Below are positions 10,760 through 21,291 of a stretch of 64,000 nt of DNA, in pieces. Under the pieces are notes generated by a model, which saw nothing but the letters and a program-made list of their open reading frames with translations, searched no databases and was not told where the DNA came from. Origin of the DNA: Exophiala sp. HKRS030 (taxonomy: Eukaryota; Ascomycota; Eurotiomycetes; Chaetothyriales; Herpotrichiellaceae). Numbering within the stretch: position 1 is the first letter of the stretch; each line of letters begins with the position of its first letter. The position numbers were made by a program, and so were the translations under genes. The DNA lies in assembly GCA_023897205.1 (NCBI GenBank), contig JAHWDD010000004.1:620001-684000 (forward strand), in the 5' to 3' direction.

Positions 10760-12517
10760 ATGCCTGAAAAAGAAATCTCATGTGCTCGTGTATCCGAACA
10801 TGTTGCAAATCCGTCCACTTTCATCATGATCACAGCAGCCTCCCTATTCACCTGGGCTAGCAGCATGATAGTGCTGAATCCAGACCAACAACCTGATAAT
10901 CATCATGGTCTTGGCGCTGTGTTGGCAGAGACAAGAGAAGAAGCAGATGGTGAGAAACAGCATTCACCCAAAACCCCTGAATCAGCGACAATCCGCCCGC
11001 ATCCATCGCCTCGACCTCGAAGGATAGAATATCTCCAGGTGGGTCAAGGCAGCTTTGCTCGTGTCTTCGCCTATCCTACCAAGCCCAACCTCTGGAAAAG
11101 AGCCATTCGAAAAGATTCCGATGAAAATGACCAGTCGATCGAGCGAGAACATTGCATCCAGAAACTTGTCTTTTCGGCATTCAAATTCTGGTCAACCCCG
11201 AACAAAACAGGCCGTACAGAAATCGACATCCAAATCCCCGAACCCGTTCGCCTGATCGAGACCACAGATAGAGACTGGTGGAGAGAAAACGGAATAAAAT
11301 TCCCAGAACCGTTGACTTTCATCGTAACGACGCTCTTGGAGGTCGAGCGCATCCCGTCACTACCACGATCTGCCTGGGACATACTAAATGACACTTTTGC
11401 CTCCGATACAGAGTTGAGAGTTGACTACAACCTCTCTGAGACAAACGACGAGATAGTCCTGCCACGAATCTGCCTCGATCGCACCAGCAGCGTCGTCGGC
11501 AATATCAGCAACGACGACAACGACACCACCATCACCACCGAATGCTCCACGCCTCCCACAGATAATCATCCAGTCCCACCTCACCCACCAGTCCTCTATC
11601 ACGAGCACCTTCAAGCGTTAGACATAGACACCATGAAGTTAGCACGCCAGCTCGGCCGAGCCATGTGCCTGATCCACTGGGAAGCCGGTATCGACGGGCG
11701 AGGGATAAAATTCGTACTTGGAGGCTCCCGACCAGTTCCGCAGGCACCGGCCTACGACCTCCCATTCATCCCTCTCACAGGCGACGAAGAATACTATGAC
11801 GACGACCGAGCAACCATCAAGCCACTCACAAGTATCACCAGCACCATCGGCCTGTCCACCACGACGAGATCGCCTTCTCCCAGACTCACCATCTGGATCA
11901 CATCCTTCTCGCAGAGCACGCGCGTGCGGTTCAACCGGCGCGGCCTCAAACGCACGATATGCGCATTCCTCTCCCACTACTCGTCCTCATCGTGCTACTC
12001 CTCCCTAAAGTCAACTTCAACTTCAACCTCGATCCCCAATCCCAGCCAGACGACAACGACCACCACACCACCCACACCCACAGCTCCACCCACACGTAAC
12101 CCATCGCCCTTCCCAACGCCAAACCCTCAATCTGCGCAATGGCAAGCATTCGGACACGAATACATGCGCACGGCACACGCGATCCGCAAACGGCAGGTGC
12201 AGGCCGCCGAGGCCACGGGGTTGCAGCCGCGGCTCCGGAGTGGCAACCAGACGAGCATGAGCATGAACATGAGCATGAAGATGAGAGGGAAGGGCTCGGA
12301 GGTCGGCCCGTACGAGATCGACGGCATTGTCCCGCATGGACCGGGGCTGGTCGGCTTGCTGGGCGAGAGGGAGTGCGATGTCGTCGATCTGGCAACCGCG
12401 TTCTTGGCTGGTGTCGTCAAGGGATACACAGATTGTCCCGGCGGCGTGATTGGGGGCGACAAGAGAGGTGCGAGAGACGTTCAGCAGGGTGCTTTGGAAG
12501 AGGAAGCGAAGAGATGA
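10760..12517 (+). CDS. DUF3669-domain protein
   Basis: A single-frame protein of 585 residues. An in-frame ATG at 10826 is an alternative start, since the segment between could be an intron or leader. Family signatures are visible in order: the region YLQVGQGSFARVFA; REHCIQKLVFSAF; then RQLGRAMCLIHWEAGIDGRGIKFVLGG, the conserved core; IWITSFSQSTRVRF, corresponding to the position where family members usually have a W-x-x-DFNQC-like motif; and QWQAFGHEYMRTAH near the C-terminus. The family is widespread in filamentous fungi and distantly kinase-like, and its biochemical role is not known. The C-terminal half has a low-complexity Ser/Thr/Pro insert and a Met-Ser repeat (MSMNMSMKM). The change from DFNQC to SFSQS suggests a divergent member. 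Confidence 0.78.
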   Translation: MPEKEISCARVSEHVANPSTFIMITAASLFTWASSMIVLNPDQQPDNHHGLGAVLAETREEADGEKQHSPKTPESATIRPHPSPRPRRIEYLQVGQGSFARVFAYPTKPNLWKRAIRKDSDENDQSIEREHCIQKLVFSAFKFWSTPNKTGRTEIDIQIPEPVRLIETTDRDWWRENGIKFPEPLTFIVTTLLEVERIPSLPRSAWDILNDTFASDTELRVDYNLSETNDEIVLPRICLDRTSSVVGNISNDDNDTTITTECSTPPTDNHPVPPHPPVLYHEHLQALDIDTMKLARQLGRAMCLIHWEAGIDGRGIKFVLGGSRPVPQAPAYDLPFIPLTGDEEYYDDDRATIKPLTSITSTIGLSTTTRSPSPRLTIWITSFSQSTRVRFNRRGLKRTICAFLSHYSSSSCYSSLKSTSTSTSIPNPSQTTTTTTPPTPTAPPTRNPSPFPTPNPQSAQWQAFGHEYMRTAHAIRKRQVQAAEATGLQPRLRSGNQTSMSMNMSMKMRGKGSEVGPYEIDGIVPHGPGLVGLLGERECDVVDLATAFLAGVVKGYTDCPGGVIGGDKRGARDVQQGALEEEAKR

Positions 12518-12956
12518 GTTCTGGATGTGGTGAGACGAGTGGATATGTAGGTACCTGGGAAATGGTCTGGTTCATATTTCGTCACTCAGTCTTTGTTGGA
12601 CAGCTGGATACTCGCGAACTCATTCTTTAGCCAAATAGAGTTTAATATTAATACATTTGTTAAACTTGAACAATTAAATTTGCACCATGGGAAATTTCAA
12701 CCTTTTACAAAGCATATCACGATCGAGCCATGGAACCCGGTCCATATCATACAGAGCGTTCATCACATACATCCAATATCCATCCCTTGAGTTCGATAGT
12801 TGGCATCAAAGCGAAGAAAAAATATAAAAACGCCTCGATTCGCCTTCGCTCAAGGCATACTAGCCTCAATCATAAAAAAAGTCACGAATTCAAGCAGATA
12901 CATCAAAGCGAAACTCCATACCCGTAATAATCTCATCTCAGTGGGCGCCAAATGCT
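12518..12956. other. convergent intergenic region
   Basis: AT-rich 3' flanks of the DUF3669 and DUF7514 genes. No gene or repeat is seen. Confidence 0.5.
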
Positions 12957-15219
12957 TTATGGCAAGTCTTTGTAACTGTTCGGTGGATACCTAGCGCTGA
13001 GCGGGTAGGATCCATACAACGCTTCTTTGCTGTTTGCCGAAGCTGAGTGCACTGGTGGTGGGTGGAAACCAGTGCTTATAGGTGGTGGTATATGATGGCC
13101 TCCGGCATTGCCAGGGTAACTCTTGTCGCGATAATAATCCTCATCAATATGGCCATTATGTGGTATACGAGGCGGTCCATCAAAATCAGAGACAGACTGC
13201 ATTCTGGGTCGTGTACCTCGCTCTCGATCACGTTCACGAGGGTCGTATGCAGACATCCTCGCAGCGTCATAGCGATCATTCGCAAGACGCTCACGGTGGC
13301 TTTCCCAATCTTTGTATCTTCTGGCCTCCTCGAAAGGATCATTTGGATTAGGCGGGTAGTGAGAAGGAGGCTGATATGGCATGTCGCTTTCAGATCTTCG
13401 CATGTAAGGAACATCGCCGTTGTCTTTGGCTGCTGATGGCGATCGTGTCCGGCGAGGATGGTCTCTGTGATAGAGATTGTTCGAACGTTGAGGCCGACCT
13501 TCATAGCTCTCCAAGGGAGGGGAGGTGGTCGCTGGTGAACGGCAACAGGCGGTGCTCTCGATTGAGCGATGCTGGGTCGCGTGTTACTGTGCATGGACCC
13601 AGATCGGGCAATCTTGACCTCTGGTTGAGGGGCTGAGGGGCTTGAGCTGCCTGAGCTGAGATATCCGGAGTAGACACTGGGTCATCCAAGTTGTCATAAT
13701 TCTTTCCCGCCCCGGGGCGGCGACGTACGGTTTCCTTTCTCTTTCGATTGGTTGTGGTGTGGGCATGTTGTCTTCCTCGTCAATTGCTGGCCCATGATCC
13801 ATGAATTCTGTGGCTGACACAGCTGGCACACCAGAATAGGGTTGTCGCTGACGTTCGAGGCTTGTATGTGACAATGCAGGACTAAGGGGTGCACCATTGA
13901 TACCACTGTCTTGACTGTCTGCAGGCGGTCGCAGAGTCGACTTGGATGCCGCTTCATCACTAGGTTGGTTGGAAGACAGGCTCTGTGATCGCGGCTCTGC
14001 GACACTGCTTTGTCGTGATGTAAATGTCACATTACAATGTGTTGACATAGCCTTTTGTAATCTCGAGGCAATAGCTGCATCAGGAAACTTGGGGAACATT
14101 CGTCTTGACAATTCTTTTGGAAAGCGCTCCTTCTTATCATCGGGATTACTGATGGGCATCTCCAACGCAGTCTTTGCCAGTCGTTCAAATTCTTGATCAG
14201 GATGTGCTTTGAGAAGGAGGGTGGCCCATGTCTGGAAACCTTGAGGTGTCAACCCGGGGATATCTGGTCTTTCATCGAGCTTGTCTTGAATCAGATGGTG
14301 TTGAGCTTCGATATCGCGAAACATGCGTGAGATCGAAGACGTCCTATCGTCAAATATAATTTTCCATGGGTAGAATTCAGTAGAAAGCTTGGTTTCTTCA
14401 TAGTACTGCTGCATCTTACTCGGGTAATGACCAAGCTCTGCTTCGGTTCGTAATCTTCGATAAGATGGACAGCTATACCTCGGAGGAACTGTCCGAAGCG
14501 TTGAGTGGCCTCCCCCTGTTCGTCGAATAGTGTTCCCCAGACTCGTTCGAGGATTGTTGCGTCTCCACTGGTAGATATCCTTTTCGGACCTTTAGGCCGG
14601 CCTAAACGTTCATGTGTGCCATCGTTCTCCGACAAATTGCCGGCATGACTGAAAGGAGAAACCGATCTCTTCTCTGTAGGAGGCGATGCTGCTCGTATCG
14701 AAGATGGATCAGGGGGTGGAGGGAATTGAGGGACGGCTGTGGCTGACCTAGATCTTCAGAACCGCGATATGGCGAAGGCGGAGTGTATACTGTAGCTCGA
14801 TCCAGAGGTGGGGAACCGGCGGTGGAAGAAGAGGCGTCCATTTGTGAGGCTGATAAACTTGGCTGTGAGTTTGAGAGAGCTAGGTTGGAAGCCTTCAATT
14901 GCGATAAAACATTTGCGGTTATCTCTGAGGTAATCTGCTGAAGTAGATCAGGATGAAGGCCAGCAGTGGTGGCAGCGTTGGCGTTTGTGAAGGCAGATTG
15001 AACGGCGTCATTTATTGGTTGTCGCGCTTGCTGAAATCTGGTGGTATCCTGGTTATGTATGTCGATTGGAGGATTCGATAGGCCCCTGGGTCGCGTGCGG
15101 CCTTCATTTGGAAGGGAAGAGTTGTGAGTTGGATGAGGACGTCTTGAATCATCATGTTCATACAAACCACCCCCACCCTCACTGGGCTGTGACGGCAGAT
15201 GGTCATCGTAGGAGGCCAT
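12957..15219 (-). CDS. DUF7514-type protein with five apparent single-base deletions
   Basis: The protein is spread over six consecutive overlapping minus-strand frames. It starts at ATG 15219 (MASYDDHLPSQ) and ends in SYKDLP at 12957. The domain core (ILERVWGTLFDEQG, QFLRGIAVHLIEDYEP, then KMQQYYEETKL, FRDIEAQHHLIQDKL) matches a fungal domain of unknown function that I recognise as DUF7514. A disordered Pro/Ser/Arg-rich C-terminal half follows. Frame changes fall at about 14690-14747, 14421-14425, 13705-13720, 13622-13640 and 13511-13527. Each moves the frame in the same direction and needs one added base. The first could instead be a 59-bp intron (14689-14747). The protein reads sensibly on both sides of every break, so the gene is probably intact in the organism. 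The cellular role of the family is unknown. Confidence 0.72.
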
Positions 15220-15951
15220 TTGGCAGGAAGGACTTGGTCCCACCAAGGATGAAAGCTATCCTCAGAGCATTCACGCTTGTGCCGTTGCTATTCGCTGTTG
15301 TGATAGATCATGTGTAGAGGAAGTTGGACGTCAAAGTCTCAATCAAATGCTCGAGGCTGTTCTTGCGCACAGAGAGAGAGGACAACAGCCGCAGATCTAG
15401 GTGCAAACAGAGGGAGTCGTAAATCTTGTCCTCCAGTGCGATTGCCACGGTGCTCAAGGCAGTTTTCTGCCTCCGATGGAAGGTTAAACTTGAGAGATGG
15501 TGTAAGATGTTGGGGATAAGGGAAGGACTAGTATCGGGTCCGCGGCTGCAAAGTGGAGGGGCGTAAGAGGGCGAACGTCGGCTTATAGAATATGTCGGTC
15601 TGGATCAGGACTGTATGCGCTTCGGAATGACACGTTCAGTGAAGTTTGGCCAGGAGGAATGATGGCTTCAGAAAAGAAGATTGTTGTCGATGAGGTTGTA
15701 TGAGGTGAATGGAGCAAAGTGGGAAGTGAGCACAGAGAGGGTCGAGAAGGTTGGATGCGACGACGATACGAGGACGTCAAGCGTCGGTTACGAGTAGCCA
15801 CGACCAACTAAGTTTGGTCCCAAGTTCGGGAAAGAAGGCAGGAAACACGGAAGGAACGAGGCAGTTGAAACTTAGGACGGCCACGGGAGGTTAAGAAGAG
15901 AGAATTACTGGAGGAAGTGGAGGGAACCTCGTTAGCCAGCTCCACGTCAGT
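15220..15951. other. upstream region of the DUF7514 gene
   Basis: Contains purine-rich stretches that read as a pyrimidine-rich leader on the minus strand. No supported ORF. Confidence 0.45.
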
Positions 15952-16904
15952 TCAAGGGCCTCCAGGCTTCGAGCCCTTACGCCGTCCAAACTTTTCCATT
16001 ATTATTGGCTTAATGGTGTCATCCATCCGCTCTGGAAGTGTCACCGTCACCAGTTTGTGAGACCACAATTCCACGAGCATACCAGGTGCGTGGAGGAATT
16101 CCTGATCAACCCTGGTGCTAATTGGAATTGGTACATTCAGACAAGGCTCCTGATAACTGCTTTTACTATGCAGGTAGTGATTCGAGTCTTGATCACTTAC
16201 ATCTTCGCTGTTGCACAGGAGATAACGCATGGCAATGACGCCGTACAACCATCATTGCATCATGAGCTCCGCTGGAAGCTCATCCATGTCAGGCTGCCTC
16301 GGTCTCCCAACTTCAGCAGCTGCAGGCAACCGCTTTGTGCAGTTGAGGTTGGCAACACCTGGCGAACAATATATTTGACATCTTCCTCCTTTGCTAACGA
16401 CCTTCGATTCCATGGCCGCAGACTGCTGAAAGACATTCTTCCTATCCCTTGTGAGTTGAAACAGTACGTTACCATTCTTCTGCAATCATTTCTTCCAAGT
16501 GCATGTCATGCTGCATGGTCCTGCATGGACCCATCAACGACGCCAGTTGTGGGCATATCGTCATTGGAACCCTCTAGCTCCGGAGATTGAAATCTTGGTT
16601 TGAAGAACCTTCGCCCACGTTTCCTTCCAGGCATTCCAGCTCGCCAATCCCACCACCCATCCTCTGTACTTCGCTTTATCCCCGCCTGTACTCGGGTCGA
16701 GCCCACTTGCCGGCCGTGCGCCTGAAGCCTACTTCCGCGACTTTTGTTTAGGGAGGTATGATTGTTGATCATGCTGTTGCAAAGGGGATGATAGCCAGGA
16801 TTTGCATTGAGTAAGACTGCCAGGAGCACATGCGTACAAGGTCGCTTGTATGGAAAAAGAGCTATGACAACGCACATACACTGGTTGAATGATGAGGCTG
16901 ACAC
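15952..16904 (-). CDS. possible spliced hypothetical gene (weak)
   Basis: Minus-strand segments here look more protein-like than their surroundings. The last one (LVELWSHKLVTVTLP, then ERMDDTIKPIIMEKFGRR) ends at 15952. It could be joined to DELPAELMMQWLYGVIAMRY by a 51-bp intron with a GTAAGT donor (about 16164-16214) and a TATCAG acceptor. An upstream Arg-rich segment (GRKRGRRFFKPRF, about 16590) may belong to it through another intron. No domain is recognised and no complete start-to-stop model is certain. It could equally be a decayed gene. Confidence 0.3.
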
Positions 16905-17841
16905 ACAATATGGGCGCTGGTGAGTCTTCTCAAGAAAGGGCTACTCCACTCTCTTTGGACAAACCACGGCATCTGTTCAATGGGTTTGCTCTGATCTCAG
17001 CACACTACTGCCGATCTTGCAACGCCCGACTAGTTAGTAGGCGTTGTTGGGCAAGTCTGGAAAATGGAGGTAGGACCAACCTGAGCCGATCAAGCGACAC
17101 CGGGAACACAGGATGTCATGAGTTCCACAGCAGCCACGTTCGAGTTCTTGCGAGGTCGACCAAGCTGGGCTGATCCTTGGTCAAAATATCTCTCACATAT
17201 CACCAAGTCATTGTTATTGGCCGTGCCAGGAAACGCTCTGTCTTTATCGCTGAAGTTTGGCCTCGACCTCTTAGGTGTTTTACCGCCGCATGCCCACCGG
17301 CCCTCACGACTGAGAATTTTGCCTAGGTGATAGTTTGAGTGACCTGTAGACTTCTGGCGTATGTATAGTACCTCCGACCTCTGGCGTATGTATAGTACCT
17401 CCGACCTCATCGTCTCTGCTTATCTAAGGCCGCTGATCCGCTGCGTCTGCTTTTTGATCGAGCAAATGTGGAGCACAAAATTCCAGGCGATCACTCGATG
17501 CTTGCTTGCGAGGCTACAAGTCAACTCGATTTGCAGATCTAATCGTTCAGAAAGTCAGAAAATACATCAAGATCAAGCTCGTCGCAGTTATTTGGTCTGC
17601 AGAAAGTTCTTCGCAGGCCAAGTAAAGTATCAGACCAAATCTCGAGAACAGACATGAGCAAAGCGTTCTTCCTGTAAAATGTTCAGTTGCTCACATGTTC
17701 ACCGATCCGTTCTCTCTGCACTTCCTGCGCCTTGCTATATCAAGCCGGTCGTATAAACATGTAAAGCTGTCTTGAGACAGCAGCTCGATCCTCTACCATT
17801 ATCGTTATCATCGCCGTCACCCCAATGCCATGTACCGTCAA
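16905..17841. other. intergenic with a tandem duplication
   Basis: No supported gene. A minus-strand ORF (17090-17410) is open through the 27-bp tandem repeat, but no family is recognised. Confidence 0.4.
17354..17407. repeat. perfect 27-bp tandem duplication
   Basis: Two adjacent identical 27-base units (17354-17380 and 17381-17407), each starting CTGGCGTATGTATAGTACC. The unit length is a multiple of three, so an overlapping minus-strand ORF stays open and repeats the peptide RSEVLYIRQ. Confidence 0.9.
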
Positions 17842-18780
17842 TCACAACTCAAAATCAGAATCTTCTTCCTCGTCCGAATCATCCCTCAAATTTGCAGATC
17901 CTCTAGCTTGTTGATTGACCTGCGTTCTTTGACCTTGTATTTCCTCTCGACGGACTTGATCGAGCACGCGGTCGTGCACCGGTGCCCGATACGCGCCAGT
18001 TCTTGAAAACCCACCCCGCGTGCTGTTTCCACCACGGCTATATCCAGCTCCACTGCCAGGAGCCGAGAACTGTGTCGATTGCATGGTGCTGTTCGTGTAC
18101 GAACTTTCATCCGAGATCGAGGACGATCTGGTATGTCGAGAGCCGCCCCATGCAGAGTCCCGCTCATCGGCTTGGTAGACGCCGTCGTGCGAAGATATCT
18201 GGGTGCCGTCTTCTGAAGGCGTATAACTGAGGCTCGTGAAGGTAGATCCATGCGAGGACATGTTTGCAATCGAAGACTCGTTTCTCTGGCTTTCATACTC
18301 TTCTCGGATATTCTCCTCCATGACGGCCTCTTCGAGATTCGGCACGAGATCCTCCGAAGCCTGAACACACGATCTGCACCGCTGTATTGTGTTAGTTGGT
18401 GGTGATTTAGATTTCCTACCAGCTCGGCCAAGAGATCGTCTTACCGCTTCATCCGGGTGGTTTCTCGCATTGTTCGAGAACTCCTCACGCGGCTTTGTCT
18501 GTCGACACACTGTGCACCTCAACTCCAGGACGCTGCCTGGGGTGCAGTTGATGCATCTAGGGAGCGTCGGTGTCTTGCCGTGTCGGGCGTTGAGAAGCTC
18601 TCGTTTGTAGTCGTTCAGCTGCTTATTGGAGTACCGTGCAGCAAACGCGTTGACGCCACAGTCGCGGCATTTGATCCTGTGGATCTATCAGCTTGAAGAA
18701 ATACATGGTTGCATAGTGGGTGCTTACATCCTTCCGATTTCGACATTGGCGAGTCTAGGATCGTCGTAAAAGTTAGCCAT
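17842..18780 (-). CDS. stc1: Stc1-domain protein (RNAi/heterochromatin adaptor)
   Basis: Three exons on the minus strand (18780-18728, 18676-18445, 18381-17842) with introns of 51 and 63 bp. The donors are GTAAGC and GTAAGA, and the exon phases fit exactly, giving 274 residues. The N-terminal 100 residues hold paired Cys motifs: IKCRDCG, RCINC, LRCTVCRQTKP and RCRSC. This is the zinc-binding arrangement of the Stc1 domain. In fission yeast Stc1 links the Argonaute RITS complex to the CLRC histone H3K9 methyltransferase. The remainder is Ser/Gly/Arg-rich and disordered, ending in an acidic tail (DDSDEEEDSDFEL). The start at 18780 (MANFYDDPRL) is the only ATG that leads directly into the Cys domain. 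The presence of this gene suggests, but does not prove, RNAi-coupled silencing. Confidence 0.85.
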
Positions 18781-19890
18781 TGTTTTGAGAACGCCGGAGA
18801 GAGGTCTCAAGATGATAGAGTCGGAGTCGATCTGCTGACTGAGGAGGAAGGGACTTCGAAGAAGGAGGGTAGAGAGGGGTTTGATGCTTACCGTTGTTGA
18901 GGGTTTGGTCTTCGAGACATGGTGATGTGTGGCCCCGTTCAGCGCCAAGAATCACAGTGAAGTAACAAATACGTTGAGAAGGGACTTCACTTGCATGAGG
19001 AAAAGGTTCGAGACCTATGTTGCACCTTGACCCAGTGGACTGGATTCCGATGAGGACTGTGGTGGTTCGTGGCGGGTTTGGATGGTCGACAGTTTTGAGA
19101 CACCGATTAATCGACCTAGGTAGACGTCCAAGCTCTGGTCCCTTTTCACTCACGATCGAGCAGAAGATGAGGAAGATGAAATAGCGTATGAGGACGACTA
19201 CCTTGACTAGATCACTGTATCATGCTCTAGCCTCTCTCGCCCGACATCCACGTGGGCATGGACGAGGCGATCAGGATCTATTTTTGATATTATTTGTGGT
19301 CAAACATAAACAAGTCCAAAACTCCTGGTAATAACAGAAGAGATAGCTGGTAGCAAAAAAAGTGTCCCTATACCGTCAGAGCAATGCAGTGTAATGCTAG
19401 CCACCGCCAACAGGTTCTGTGGTATGCCCACCCACGTTGAGATGAAGTTTGATATCAAACATGGATTCCAGGGTGTGCGGGCAAGCATAGGCGCGTGAGG
19501 CGAGGATGCAGCTCGCAGCTTGTGGCTTGTGTGGCGCGGCAGGAATGTTGCGCTTGTTCGAGAGCGCCACGATGGACTATGTACGGAGTGTCACGTAGAG
19601 CCATCGTAAGCTGGCAAGTACCAGGCGGAATCCTACCAAGGCATCTATAGAGGGTCGAGACTAGAAAATCGTCGCATCGAAAGTCCAACACTATTGACGT
19701 CCCTTGACTTGACCGCCGACAAGGCTATTGCGGACGGTTACGGCGACTTGGATCTTCCCGTGTGTGCAGTATGTGCTCCGTACTATCTGAGGCGCGATTT
19801 TGGTCGACAACAGGTTGGTGTTTTACAATCGATAAGATAACAAACACGATAAGTTTGATAATGTTTGGCCATAGCCCATGGGCGTGGAAC

Positions 19891-19920
19891 TTGTGGTGGT
19901 GGTGCTGGTGCTGGTGGTGG
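19891..19920. repeat. GGT/GCT trinucleotide-rich tract
   Basis: Tract built from repeated GGTGGT and GCTGGT units in the gene-free region. Confidence 0.7.
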
Positions 19921-20557
19921 CGTAGATATCAGATTTCCATGCAGCCGTGACTCCTGACGCCCAACTCCTAACAAGTTCCTCACAGTCCTCGGAACCCCAT
20001 GGGTACAGAATTCCGGCTTTTATCACCGGCCTGTAAAAGTGAAAAAACCCGGGCTACTCATGTGGTGACAGAGTAATTTTACTTAGCTGGACTTGCAATG
20101 TAGGATTCCGATGGAGGTCCAGCAGAAGTAACAGTATTATTATTGCAGGACTGCACCGAGTCATGACCGCGAGATGGACAATTGCTTGGAAATTTGCGAC
20201 TTTGAGACGATGTATCACAAGAGTTTCATGGTTCCAGAACGAAAGTGGTCGTGGCCCACTTTCCGAGGTTTGAGAGGTTCCTGAAGCACTAGCTAAGGTG
20301 AGACTCAAGAGGAAATGCCAGGTTGGCTAGGTTGGGCAGCAAGGTGTGTAGTGTAGCATGGAGCGTAGAAAATCTAGGACCATTAAAACTACGCGGAGCA
20401 TTGTCGTTCGTACTACTAGCCACTTACTAGCAAGTGCGTCAAGAAATCAAGTTGAAGAGGCACCCAGAGAGGGAGGACCACCCGAGATCAGAGACTAGAC
20501 AAGATGTTCAACAGGCAGCAACAGAGTACATACAGTGCTGAGCATAGTATATGCATT

Positions 20558-20597
20558 ATTCTTGTTGTTGTTTTTGTTGTTATTATTACTATTATTG
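20558..20597. repeat. TTG/TTA trinucleotide-rich tract
   Basis: Imperfect microsatellite of TTG then TTA/CTA units in non-coding sequence. Confidence 0.7.
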
Positions 20598-21269
20598 TCA
20601 GGCGAGGCACAGTGTCTGCGGATGAGATGACGCTACAAAGGCCGGAACGGCCAGTTGCGGTTGATGGACCTTGAACCGTCCAGATCCAGGAGCATCCAGC
20701 AGCATCCAGGAGCACCTTGTGCCATCCTTTGCGGTGATGCCATTTAATCCCATTGCCAGCCAATGACGTGACATGCTAAGATTTGATTCAGACCGTTGAC
20801 CAGCAGCGTCGACGCTCCGGGCCATTTCAGCCATTCCGCGTCGAGGTTATTCAGGGACGAGGTGCGGCTTGGCGGTCCTCGGAAGTCTAAGGAGCCACGG
20901 GAGCAGTGGGGAGCCACCTGGGGCGCCGCAGAAAACGCCCACCAACGCCCAAACCTGTTTCTGACCCGTCCACGCCTGTCAACGCCCGTTCCCGGCAAGG
21001 TTGCCACTCTGGGCCCTGGGCTACCCAGGAACGAGTTTCCTAAGATTCTAGGGCACTCATGATAGGTTTAGCCCAAGGGGCCTCGGGGGTCACTATGTAT
21101 TAAACTGCATTAGCCCCAAGACCCAACATCTTTTAGCAGCTTACTAAATTAGTCAGGCAGCCAACACGGAATGCTAGATTCTAACTCAGGGCGGTCTTGC
21201 ATAACTTAAAATGATAAGAGCCTGAGTCAGGCACAGTCTTGAGGTCTTACTTTGTACCTACCACCTAGC

Positions 21270-21291
21270 CTACGGAGGAGCGACTCCGTAG
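21270..21291. repeat. 8-bp perfect inverted repeat with 6-bp spacer
   Basis: Arms CTACGGAG and CTCCGTAG are separated by GAGCGA. The arms belong to the TACGGAG motif that recurs in this window. Confidence 0.6.

Noticed and set aside
19001..19020. tRNA B-box-like GGTTCGAGACC
   Set aside because: No matching A box, acceptor stem or anticodon arm at the proper distance.
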